NCBI GenBank assembly: GCA_964652195.1
Contig: CAZZBB010000012.1
Coordinates: 1 to 64,000 of the forward strand
DNA length: 64,000 bases
From: MSPOR6 sp964652195
Lineage (GTDB): Bacteria; Poribacteria; WGA-4E; WGA-3G
Reading direction: 5' to 3'
Position 1 is the first letter of the stretch. Each line of letters opens with the position of its first letter. Shown here piece after piece: positions 46,181 through 54,586 of the stretch. Both the position numbers and the translations under genes were made by a program. Below the pieces are notes generated by a model. The model was not told where the DNA came from. It saw only the letters and a list, made by a program, of their open reading frames with translations, and ran no database searches.

Positions 46181-47176
46181 GTGTTAGATTTTCGTGAACG
46201 TTTAAATCTTGATATTCCTATTTTATATGATGGTGGTTTCGGTTCACAGTTATTTGCCCGGAATATTCAACTTGCTAATAGTGCGATAGCAAATGAATCA
46301 CATCCTAACGATGTAGTTGGTATTCATTCTGATTATATTATTGCTGGTGCGGAAGCGATTGGAACAAATACTTTTGTCGTTTCTCCGCTTCACCTTGAAA
46401 TAACAGATCAAGATGAATCTGAGGCTGAACGTCTAACTCGACTTGCAGTGCAGCATGCAAAGTCTGCAGTAGAAAAACACGAAAAACATGTATATATCTC
46501 AGGTTCGGTAGGTCCATCCCCTGGCGCAATAGAGGCAGATAGCGGAGATACGACATTTGGTATTGCAAATGATAAAGTTCGTGAAGCTCATAAACTTGTT
46601 ATCAATACGCTTGTAGATGAAGGGGTTGATTTTCTATGTTTAGAAACAATGTTTTCTGCTAAAGAAGCTGCAATTGCTGTTGATATAGCAAGAGAAACAG
46701 GTCTACCAATAGCTGTAAATTTAACATATAAATGGACAAAAGAACGTCGAACTGGGCAGGAAATATATAAGACAGACTGGGGACATAGTGCTCTTAACCT
46801 ACTCGAAATTCTATCAAGTGGGGAGTTTTCCAATGGCGACTCACTTGTGGATTATGTTGATATAATAGGCTTAAATTGTGGTGCTGAATCTAAACTTGAC
46901 GAACATACTGGCATGCCTTATGCAATCAAGGGTACAGAACAACTTAGAGATGCCATGATAAGTATGGGTATTAAGGGTAAAAAGATGATGGCATATCCCA
47001 ACGCTGGAATGCCTATTCTTGATAAGGACTATAAAACTGTATATACGCAAACACCAGCGGACATGGCAAAATATGTACCTGAATTAGTAGATGTTGGTGC
47101 ATACTTTATTGGTGGATGCTGTGGGACAACTTCCAGTCACATTGCTGCATTCAGAAAAAGTATGGATTCACTATAG
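46181..47176 (+). CDS. homocysteine S-methyltransferase-family protein
   Basis: A 331-residue TIM-barrel of the Hcy-binding family, equivalent to the first module of MetH. Zinc ligands are Cys233 in GLNCGAES and Cys313/Cys314 in GGCCGTTSSHI, and the opening LYDGGFGSQLFARNI is characteristic. It would receive a methyl group for homocysteine, probably from the corrinoid protein encoded two genes upstream; direct use of betaine or S-methylmethionine is the alternative. The start is GTG 46181 with GAGGAAAG about 12 bases upstream. Three genes on one transcript therefore make a divided methionine-synthase-like set. Confidence 0.9.
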   Translation: MLDFRERLNLDIPILYDGGFGSQLFARNIQLANSAIANESHPNDVVGIHSDYIIAGAEAIGTNTFVVSPLHLEITDQDESEAERLTRLAVQHAKSAVEKHEKHVYISGSVGPSPGAIEADSGDTTFGIANDKVREAHKLVINTLVDEGVDFLCLETMFSAKEAAIAVDIARETGLPIAVNLTYKWTKERRTGQEIYKTDWGHSALNLLEILSSGEFSNGDSLVDYVDIIGLNCGAESKLDEHTGMPYAIKGTEQLRDAMISMGIKGKKMMAYPNAGMPILDKDYKTVYTQTPADMAKYVPELVDVGAYFIGGCCGTTSSHIAAFRKSMDSL

Positions 47177-47335
47177 TCTCTCAAATTTTTTCTATATACG
47201 ATATAACTAAATACTGGTTGTACCTATCTTTACTACTATTTGGGTAAATAAACACAGAGTTACAATTTCACATTTAATCTTGTTAATCCAACAACCATAG
47301 TTATATGTCCTGATTATTAATTTACGATACATAAC

Positions 47336-47950
47336 ATGTATACCCGTATAAAAATCTGTGGAATTACTAACCTAAAAGATGCCATCGGTGCAGTTGAAGC
47401 TGGAACAGATGCTCTCGGTTTTATTTTCGTTCCTGAAACTCCACGTTATATTGAACCTTTAGATGCTTTTGAGATTATCCAGTCCATTCCACCATTTATA
47501 TCAACTGTAGGTATTTTTAAAGATGAAGAAAAACCATTTATTCATAGAATTGTTAGTGAAACAGGTATTACTTATATTCAACTACACGGATCCGAAACAC
47601 CAGAATTTTGTGAGGATTTCAGTCTACCAGTTATTAAGGTTTTTGAATTTAATGAGAAATCTAACCTTAAGATATTAGATACATATAATGTCAACGCACA
47701 TCTTCTGGATAAACCAAAATCTACTAAAGGAATAGTAAACTGGAGTATAGCTTTGTCTGCTAAACGATATTCCAATAGGTTGATACTTGCAGGAGGACTA
47801 ACACCAGAGAATGTATCTGAAGCAATCCAATATGTTAAACCCTATGCTGTTGATGTTGCAAGTGGGGTAGAACACGAAATAGGTATAAAAGATCATTGTA
47901 AAATGATTAGATTCATTCAGGAAATCAGAAAAGCTGAAATACATATTTGA
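47336..47950 (+). CDS. trpF: phosphoribosylanthranilate isomerase
   Basis: A 204-residue TIM-barrel enzyme of tryptophan synthesis. Landmarks are RIKICGITNLKDAIGAVEAG with the catalytic Cys near residue 7, LGFIFVPETPRYI, YIQLHGSE, the catalytic Asp region AHLLDKPKSTKG, and LAGGLTPENVSEAI with DVASGVE. Length is typical. No other trp gene is seen in this window, so it stands apart from the rest of the pathway. A DUF402 gene follows 21 bases later, possibly co-transcribed. Confidence 0.94.
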   Translation: MYTRIKICGITNLKDAIGAVEAGTDALGFIFVPETPRYIEPLDAFEIIQSIPPFISTVGIFKDEEKPFIHRIVSETGITYIQLHGSETPEFCEDFSLPVIKVFEFNEKSNLKILDTYNVNAHLLDKPKSTKGIVNWSIALSAKRYSNRLILAGGLTPENVSEAIQYVKPYAVDVASGVEHEIGIKDHCKMIRFIQEIRKAEIHI

Positions 47951-47971
47951 GTAGTAGATACGGAGAAAACA

Positions 47972-48478
47972 GTGTCTGAAAAAATTACACTAACTTATAA
48001 GAGATTACCTGATCGAATTAATTACTTTGAACAGATACTACTGTATGAAAATGATGATATTATAATAACAACACAGAAAATCTGTCCATCTTCTCCAATT
48101 ATATTTAATGGTCAGGAGGTATTAGCAGATAATTTTACTGCTATTTGGTTTGTATTCACAGGGTTATGGTATGATATTGGAAAAATCTACAATCTTGATA
48201 GTGAATGGACAGGATATTATTGTGATATAATATTGCCAGTCACCAGAAGTAAAACTAAATTTGAGATTGTAGATTTATTCTTAGATTTGTGGATATCTCC
48301 TGACGGTGGTTATGCCATTCAAGATGAAGACGAATTCGAGGAAGCGGTAAAGAATGGAGTCATATCTGATGAAGTTGCCGATAAAGCAAGAAGTACTTTG
48401 GATTTTCTGATTGAGGAAGTCACTGAGGAAAACTTTCCTCCAAAAGTTGTAAAAGACTATATAATTCAAATATCATAA
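47972..48478 (+). CDS. DUF402 domain protein
   Basis: A 168-residue protein. The segment IWFVFTGLWYDIGKIYNLDS then TGYYCDIILPV, DLFLDLWISPDGGYAIQDED and EFEEAVKNGVIS are the DUF402 landmarks, a family with phosphatase-like activity in some members (FomD-like) and RNA-related roles suggested for others. The acidic DEDEFEE segment would bind divalent metals. Start is GTG 47972 with CGGAG a few bases upstream. Its place between trpF and the aminotransferase gives no clear functional link. Confidence 0.85.
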   Translation: MSEKITLTYKRLPDRINYFEQILLYENDDIIITTQKICPSSPIIFNGQEVLADNFTAIWFVFTGLWYDIGKIYNLDSEWTGYYCDIILPVTRSKTKFEIVDLFLDLWISPDGGYAIQDEDEFEEAVKNGVISDEVADKARSTLDFLIEEVTEENFPPKVVKDYIIQIS

Positions 48479-48578
48479 TTTTGATTTTCTACCACATATT
48501 ATACTGATGTTTTATATAATATTCATACAATTAAACTATTTCTAACCATATAATTTAGAGTTAACACTGGAGTTAATT

Positions 48579-49787
48579 ATGTCCATTTTAGCAATAAATG
48601 GTGGTGAACCAGTAAGAGATAAATCTTTTCCATCTTGGCCTACTCTTAATCCTAAGGATTTAGAAGTATTCGAGAGTATTTATAATAGTAAAGTTTGGGG
48701 AGTTGGAGGTAAGCAAGTTCCTGAGTTTTCTAATAGTTTCGCCGAATTCCAGGGTGCAAAATATGGCGTTTGTGTTAATAGTGGCACAACAGCTCTCTAT
48801 CTTGCTTTAAAGGCTGCAGATGTTGGACGGGGTGATGAAGTAATTACAACTGCATACACCTTTCAGGCTACAATCGTAGCTATTTTAATGACGCATGCAA
48901 TCCCTGTTTTTGTGGATACTTCACCAGATAGTTTTTTGATTGATGCGTCAAAAGTGGAAGACGCAGTTAATGATAGAACAAAGGCAATCCTCCCAGTACA
49001 TATTGCTGGATATCCTGCAGATATGGATTCAATTATTGAAATTGCAGCAAAACATAATGTACGAGTAATTGAAGATTGCGCACAGGCACATGGTGCTGAA
49101 TGGCGTGGAAAAGGAGTAGGTAGCTGGGGAGATTTTGGGTGTTTTAGTTTTCAATCATCAAAAAACCTCTGTGCCGGTGAAGGAGGAATTGTCCTGATGA
49201 ATGATCGGGAGTTGTATGAACGAGTGTATTCTCTACACAACTGTGGACGTACAACTCCTAATGCTGAATATGGTAATATCGAACCTTTTGGTGCGAATTT
49301 CAGAATGACAGAATGGCAAGCAGGAATTCTAATTTCCAGATTAACAAGACTTGAAAGTGAAACAAACCACAGACACATGAATATGCGTTGGTTAGATGGT
49401 TGGTTTGGTGAAATTCCTGGTATTAAAGTAACACCTCTTGATCCACGGGCGACTCGAGGTGGTTCACACGGATACAAAGCTATTTTTGATTCAGAGGAAT
49501 TTGAGGATATATCTCGAGCTACATTCATTAATGCTATGCGTGCTGAAGGTATTCCTATCGGGTATTGGTATAGTACTCCTATGTATCGTTCTACTTTTCT
49601 TGATACAAATACATTTGGTGACAAACTGGATTTTTCTAACACAAACTGTCCTGAGACAGAAAGAATATGTCAATCTGGTCTTGCTTTAGGTCAGAATGTA
49701 TTAATGGGAACAGAAGAGGATATGGAAGATATTGTAAAAGCAGCAATAAAAATAAGGCGGAATGCTGGGGAATTAAAGGAAGGATAA
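48579..49787 (+). CDS. DegT/DnrJ/EryC1/StrS-family PLP aminotransferase
   Basis: A 402-residue PLP enzyme. The cofactor-binding Lys195 lies in FSFQSSKNLCAGEGG, preceded by VCVNSGTTALYLALKA, VITTAYTFQATIVAI, VEDCAQAHGAEW-like IEDCAQAHGAEWRG and the conserved Asp. The family transaminates keto-sugars to amino-sugars for antibiotics and surface glycans; close sequence style is that of 2-deoxy-scyllo-inosose type members, which could mean an inositol or sugar derivative substrate. No other amino-sugar genes are seen here. A separate leader of about 100 bases suggests its own promoter. Confidence 0.9.
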   Translation: MSILAINGGEPVRDKSFPSWPTLNPKDLEVFESIYNSKVWGVGGKQVPEFSNSFAEFQGAKYGVCVNSGTTALYLALKAADVGRGDEVITTAYTFQATIVAILMTHAIPVFVDTSPDSFLIDASKVEDAVNDRTKAILPVHIAGYPADMDSIIEIAAKHNVRVIEDCAQAHGAEWRGKGVGSWGDFGCFSFQSSKNLCAGEGGIVLMNDRELYERVYSLHNCGRTTPNAEYGNIEPFGANFRMTEWQAGILISRLTRLESETNHRHMNMRWLDGWFGEIPGIKVTPLDPRATRGGSHGYKAIFDSEEFEDISRATFINAMRAEGIPIGYWYSTPMYRSTFLDTNTFGDKLDFSNTNCPETERICQSGLALGQNVLMGTEEDMEDIVKAAIKIRRNAGELKEG

Positions 49788-49920
49788 GATTAATTCATCA
49801 CATGGTGTTAATCGTGACAATATCAGGTCATTAAAAATTATTTTAACTTTTTACTATCCTTTTATTTTATAGGTGACTCTATATTTTCAAAGTGCCTATA
49901 AAATATTGAGGAGATTAATC

Positions 49921-50481
49921 ATGAGTATTGACCGTGAAATTAGAACAGAAATACGTAAAATAGTAAGGATGTTAGAAGCAACTACACGATTTCTTGAAAA
50001 ACCTTCTGTGACAGACAATTTTTCTGATGGTGAAAATCGATGCATTCTACAGTTTAATAACGCCTTAAATCGTCTTTATGAATTAGAAGCATTACCGGAA
50101 GGATTTTTCCAACCTTTAGATAGCAATGCCTCTGTTGGTGACATTGGTTATGCATATCATCAAGTTGCAATCTATCTAAAAGAAGGAACGGGGATTGAAT
50201 TCGACTTTGATATTCAAGAGGCAAAAAGAACAATTGGAGATGAGATGAAGAATTTAGGGGATATTTTCACTCGTTCCTTTTTTAGCGATAAAGAAAGGGG
50301 TTCATCCGAAACTGATGGTCCTGAAAATGTTGAAATAGTGGACGATGATGATATAACTGTAGAATCAGTAGAACCACGACTGGACAAGCTGGAAGAACAG
50401 ATGGAAACTGTCGTAGAGATCCTTCAAGAACTTCGATCCAAAAAGGAAAAGAAGGAAGAGAAGAAGGATGATAAAAAGTAG
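49921..50481 (+). CDS. helical protein with charged C-terminus, unknown function
   Basis: A 186-residue soluble protein. ATG 49921 is preceded by GAGGAG at ideal distance; an upstream in-frame GTG at 49873 would add 16 residues without support. It is helical through most of its length, with an acidic segment (EIVDDDDITVE), a coiled-coil stretch (EPRLDKLEEQMETVVEILQE) and a Lys/Glu-rich tail ending in KKDDKK. I recognise no family. It may be a small oligomeric or adaptor protein. Confidence 0.75.
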   Translation: MSIDREIRTEIRKIVRMLEATTRFLEKPSVTDNFSDGENRCILQFNNALNRLYELEALPEGFFQPLDSNASVGDIGYAYHQVAIYLKEGTGIEFDFDIQEAKRTIGDEMKNLGDIFTRSFFSDKERGSSETDGPENVEIVDDDDITVESVEPRLDKLEEQMETVVEILQELRSKKEKKEEKKDDKK

Positions 50482-50495
50482 TAGTTTGTTACGGA

Positions 50496-50544
50496 TTGAT
50501 GAAGATTTATACGGGTAACCACACTGCCAATCTTCATCAATTTT
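50496..50544. terminator. bidirectional terminator
   Basis: TTGATGAAGATT (50496-50507) pairs perfectly with AATCTTCATCAA (50529-50540) around a 21-base loop, followed by TTTT. It stands between converging units and can end both. Confidence 0.7.
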
Positions 50545-50683
50545 AACCTCTTATCATATTGACCAGTTTTCATCAAGATTGACATCATTGTTCTTGTTTT
50601 TGTTGAAAGTAATATTTACACCTATTTTTTTGATACATCCCCATTTAGATGTATAAGAAATGACAGAATTCTAATTTGTAGAT

Positions 50684-52591
50684 CTACCAATGTTTAAATG
50701 AATACATTCGCTCACCTAAAGATAAACCTAAGATCGCCCATATAGTTCCCATTACAAATTCACCCAACATTGCTCCTAAGAAGAGAGGTAGTGTTTTTCT
50801 ATATGCACCGATTCCTCCGTGACGAACAATTATTGTCTTGATAGTCCAAGCAAGGAAGACTGGAAACCACAGTCTTCCAAAGTTCCAATTTCCGGCAAGT
50901 GGATAAGCGAGTGGGTGTAGTTGCCACCAAAGAAACTTAATTCTCATCAATAATGTGCATATTGTTAATATGACACCAAATCCAAAGAAACCGAGATGTC
51001 TCCATTCCGTTTCACTTGGAATAGTTAACCAACGTTGTAGATCATTAAATGCTTCTTGTCCCCGCCAGGTTCCTATACTGCCATGAAGATAACCCGCATG
51101 AAGAAATGCAACGAATCCAATTAACAAACCGATCACTGACGATCCCCACATCACCCACAGAAGTTGTTTATTATTTATGGAACCTTTTTCGGCTAATTTG
51201 AAGCCTTCAAGTTGATTTGGCATAGGTTGTGAACGGTAATTTCGAGTGAATCCGTATAAGAATGAAAATCCTGTTAGTGTTTGTGCTCCAATTTTTCGGG
51301 ACCCGAAAATGGATGTTAGGAAGAAACTTGGTCCAGCACGATAAAAGTCTTGGGTAGGTGTACCAAGTTCAGCTCTCATTCGTGTAAATGCCAAAACTAA
51401 TATAAAGTGAATACTAAAGAAACCAAGAATCCCCCACCATGACATTCCCGCTTTGAGACAAAAACCAAACACTATAGCAATACTCATAAGAAACCCTATG
51501 AATGCACCTCTGTATCCTATTGGTTCGTGGGACATGTCAAGATCGTTTCTTAATCCGATAATTTTCTTGAATACTTTCCATAAATGTTTGTGAGTAACCC
51601 ATAATGCAAAAAAGCATAAGGCAAAATAAGCACCGAGTGATTGCATATCAATGTGAGGATATCCTGGGGTTTGATTTAATCCCGTAATTGAACCAAATAT
51701 GAGCTGTACTTTCCAAAACAGATAAAAAACCCAACATGATAATGATAAACCAAGCGGCATCAAGAAACCTATTCCTATCGCATAAGGATTAAGGTGTATA
51801 GGGGTTGAGCCGATAGCATTAAACGGTTTTTCAGTAAACATTCTTCCAATATCATGTCTAATTGGTATTCCCGGTATCACTGGAAATAGAAAATTGAGTC
51901 CATTCAATAGGTCAAGTCCCAGTCCAATGCCAATACCTATCCATAATAATCGGCTTCGATAGAAACCGCTCCCTGTTGTCATCTCATAAGGAAGTAGGAT
52001 AATAGGATAACTGAGTTTTTCATGTTCAATCCACTGCTTCCGGAGAATTACACTCAGCATTATCATAGAAAATGCTAATGCTGAAAAGAATACTAACCAG
52101 TGTATTATAGGTGTAATCCATGCTTGAATATGATCTATCTCAAAGAAATTGGATGTTCCTTCATAATAACCAGTAAGAGCATTTCGATCCATAACGGCAA
52201 TCCAGTCCGGTATGTATCGAAAAAACAGTGATTGCCATTCATTTTCGGGGGTTGCAAACCAACTTGCGTGACCCAGAATGCACATAGTTGCTTGCAATAA
52301 ATCGTGTCCACTGACAACACATGCTAAGGTTACCATTAGGTAAACAGTGAGCATTTCTGCCTGTGAGAACTTCCATTTTGGCAGGTATTTAATTAGAAAC
52401 AGATTTAGGATTGTTAGGATGAAGAGCGTGAAGACGGCGTTGAAGAAGATCGCCATCGTAGTAGGGTATTGTGTTGTCCAGACAGTCTCTGTTTGAACAA
52501 CCAGATAGATATTAAGTGGAAGTGAAAGTAGTCCAATTAGAATAGAACGTAATGTGATATTTTCTGTTGATAAGACAGATGATTTTAACAT
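50684..52591 (-). CDS. DUF6785/DUF6784-type multi-pass membrane protein
   Basis: A 635-residue protein with at least fourteen hydrophobic helices and only short loops. Family-like stretches are ISSLPLNIYL-type openings (LLSLPLNIYLVVQTETVWTT), FTRMRAELGTPTQDFYRAGP and MPNQLEGFKLAEKG. I identify it as the DUF6785 group by this pattern; members occur in planctomycete- and poribacteria-type genomes and have no proven function. It is the last gene of a four-gene minus-strand operon, starting 24 bases after the Omp85-like gene. It could be a transporter or a flippase-like membrane channel. Confidence 0.7.
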   Translation of the reverse strand: MLKSSVLSTENITLRSILIGLLSLPLNIYLVVQTETVWTTQYPTTMAIFFNAVFTLFILTILNLFLIKYLPKWKFSQAEMLTVYLMVTLACVVSGHDLLQATMCILGHASWFATPENEWQSLFFRYIPDWIAVMDRNALTGYYEGTSNFFEIDHIQAWITPIIHWLVFFSALAFSMIMLSVILRKQWIEHEKLSYPIILLPYEMTTGSGFYRSRLLWIGIGIGLGLDLLNGLNFLFPVIPGIPIRHDIGRMFTEKPFNAIGSTPIHLNPYAIGIGFLMPLGLSLSCWVFYLFWKVQLIFGSITGLNQTPGYPHIDMQSLGAYFALCFFALWVTHKHLWKVFKKIIGLRNDLDMSHEPIGYRGAFIGFLMSIAIVFGFCLKAGMSWWGILGFFSIHFILVLAFTRMRAELGTPTQDFYRAGPSFFLTSIFGSRKIGAQTLTGFSFLYGFTRNYRSQPMPNQLEGFKLAEKGSINNKQLLWVMWGSSVIGLLIGFVAFLHAGYLHGSIGTWRGQEAFNDLQRWLTIPSETEWRHLGFFGFGVILTICTLLMRIKFLWWQLHPLAYPLAGNWNFGRLWFPVFLAWTIKTIIVRHGGIGAYRKTLPLFLGAMLGEFVMGTIWAILGLSLGERMYSFKHW

Positions 52592-52615
52592 ACATCATTA
52601 TCTATATAATTACAT

Positions 52616-54538
52616 TTAAAATGCACGTTCAATTCCATAAAATAGGTGAGGTCTAATTGAGTTAGGGGGTGTTGGATCAAGTGGAAATGCCACTTCAATT
52701 CTGAATATACCTGCATCACTAACCTTAGCAAAACTTCCACGTAAGCCAAATCCTATGCCACGTTTTACATCCTGAATATCAAATGCATTCTCACTATCCC
52801 ATATATAACCAAAATCTACAAAGGAGGTTAAACTCATAATTAAGCCAAGATCTATGATGCGGTTCTTAACAAATGGTTTAGCAATATATGTAGCAGCCTT
52901 GGTTAGACCGTTATTTATACTATTAAAAATTGATCCTCCACATAACGTTCGACTTTCTAAACTAAAAACCATCATTTTCTCACCGCTAAACTCCCTGAAA
53001 GCATATCCTCGTAAACCATTATCTGCACCCAATAGAACTTGACTTTCACCTCCCCAGCCATACTGCATTTCAGATTTAAACTGGAATACAATTGTCTGAT
53101 GAAAATCGATTAATCCGTTCTTTCGAAATCCCTTATCAACTCTATAAATATCACCAGTATTGAAGATATCTCGAAAATAAAATGTACAATGGGATTGTAT
53201 ATCAGAATGTTCAATCCGGTCTGTAAAACCGGTAGAAAATCCTATCAATCCAATGGCAAATAATCTATCTATACTTTCCCATCCTGAGTTAAACACGAGG
53301 GATGTGAATGTCTTGTTTCTCTCAGATCCATATATAGGTGATGAATAACCAACTGATAAATTATATAATGACCCTGTAACAAAATCTTCATCTCCACCCA
53401 TCGCCCTTAGAAACCGTGTCTGATGGAATCCAATGTTTCTTCTACCAAGAGTAATACCTACCCGTTTTATATCATGATCTGATGGAGATGCTCTGGATTG
53501 GCCTACAGATTCTAAAGACTGAAAATTCGTTTGTATGGAATCGAACCAAACCCCTATATAATTCTGATGATGTCGATCTCCAAAATATCGTATTATGTTC
53601 CCCGATGCCTTATTACGTGTTTCTTCAAAGGTATCAGTTCTTATCCCTTGTTCATACCATCGAACTTGATTGATTAGTTCAGAAATCCCAAATCTGGCAC
53701 TCCAGCGACTCATTAGTGAGTATTGAGGACGTTCTAACAACACACTCCAGGAATCCCCTTCTCGACTCTGAATATATTGTCCATCAAAGTCTAAATAAGA
53801 ATCGAAAAGTCGAGGTATTCTATATTTCATTGTTACAAAACCTCGTGTTTTTTCTCCAACTTCACTGATTCTTTCATATCTAATTTGACTACCTTGTCCC
53901 GATCCGAATAAATTGGTTTCTTTCATCTGTAAAAGAAAATACCCAGTTTGATTGTTAATTCCTGGGTCAAATGCACCTGTCAATGAAAAAAACTCAATAA
54001 CTGTGACATCAATTACAACACCTTGTAAATCTTCATTCCATTCAGACTCAATCTTTGCTGCCCCAATATAAGGTTTTTGTCTTAATATTCTTTCGCTTTC
54101 TTTCCTATCTGCTTCTACATAGACTTTATCTTTCTTGAGAAGTAGTTCTCTCAAAATTACATTTTCTTTAGTCTTTGTGTTTCCCGTTACAGTAAATGAA
54201 CGAATTTTCCCTTCATCTATTATTAATCTTATGAATACTTCATCATTAATGATATTGGGTGACTCTACTACTCTAACATATAGGTAACCCTTATTACGGT
54301 AAAATTTCGTTATTCTATCAGTATCATTTTTTATTGAATCCTCATCATAGATTTCGCCAATTTCCACATCCATTAATTGCAGAATCTGTTCTTGATTGAA
54401 GGATTGATTTCCAGATAAAACAATACTTTTTATCCTAATGTGGTGATTTGCTAAAACAGGTTGTTTTAGTAAGTAGAATACTCCAAGGATCATAATACTC
54501 GAAAAAGTAAGTTTAGAGATATATTTAAATGTATTCAC
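52616..54538 (-). CDS. Omp85/BamA-TamA-type outer-membrane protein
   Basis: A 640-residue protein with a signal peptide (about 1-30), POTRA-like modules (IKSIVLSGNQSFNQEQILQ near residue 36; IRSFTVTGNTKTKENVILRE near residue 112) and a C-terminal beta-barrel starting near residue 185. The late LLGADNGLRGYAFREFSGE fits the conserved GLRGY-like strand of Omp85 proteins, and the protein ends in an aromatic residue (RAF). It should insert or translocate proteins at the outer membrane. It is the third gene of a minus-strand operon with transglutaminase-like and VWA genes. This is a smaller relative of the fused protein at 13531-17172. Confidence 0.88.
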   Translation of the reverse strand: MNTFKYISKLTFSSIMILGVFYLLKQPVLANHHIRIKSIVLSGNQSFNQEQILQLMDVEIGEIYDEDSIKNDTDRITKFYRNKGYLYVRVVESPNIINDEVFIRLIIDEGKIRSFTVTGNTKTKENVILRELLLKKDKVYVEADRKESERILRQKPYIGAAKIESEWNEDLQGVVIDVTVIEFFSLTGAFDPGINNQTGYFLLQMKETNLFGSGQGSQIRYERISEVGEKTRGFVTMKYRIPRLFDSYLDFDGQYIQSREGDSWSVLLERPQYSLMSRWSARFGISELINQVRWYEQGIRTDTFEETRNKASGNIIRYFGDRHHQNYIGVWFDSIQTNFQSLESVGQSRASPSDHDIKRVGITLGRRNIGFHQTRFLRAMGGDEDFVTGSLYNLSVGYSSPIYGSERNKTFTSLVFNSGWESIDRLFAIGLIGFSTGFTDRIEHSDIQSHCTFYFRDIFNTGDIYRVDKGFRKNGLIDFHQTIVFQFKSEMQYGWGGESQVLLGADNGLRGYAFREFSGEKMMVFSLESRTLCGGSIFNSINNGLTKAATYIAKPFVKNRIIDLGLIMSLTSFVDFGYIWDSENAFDIQDVKRGIGFGLRGSFAKVSDAGIFRIEVAFPLDPTPPNSIRPHLFYGIERAF

Positions 54539-54586
54539 GATTTCTACCTACAAAACATTAGTGGTGATAAATTATGATACAGTCTT

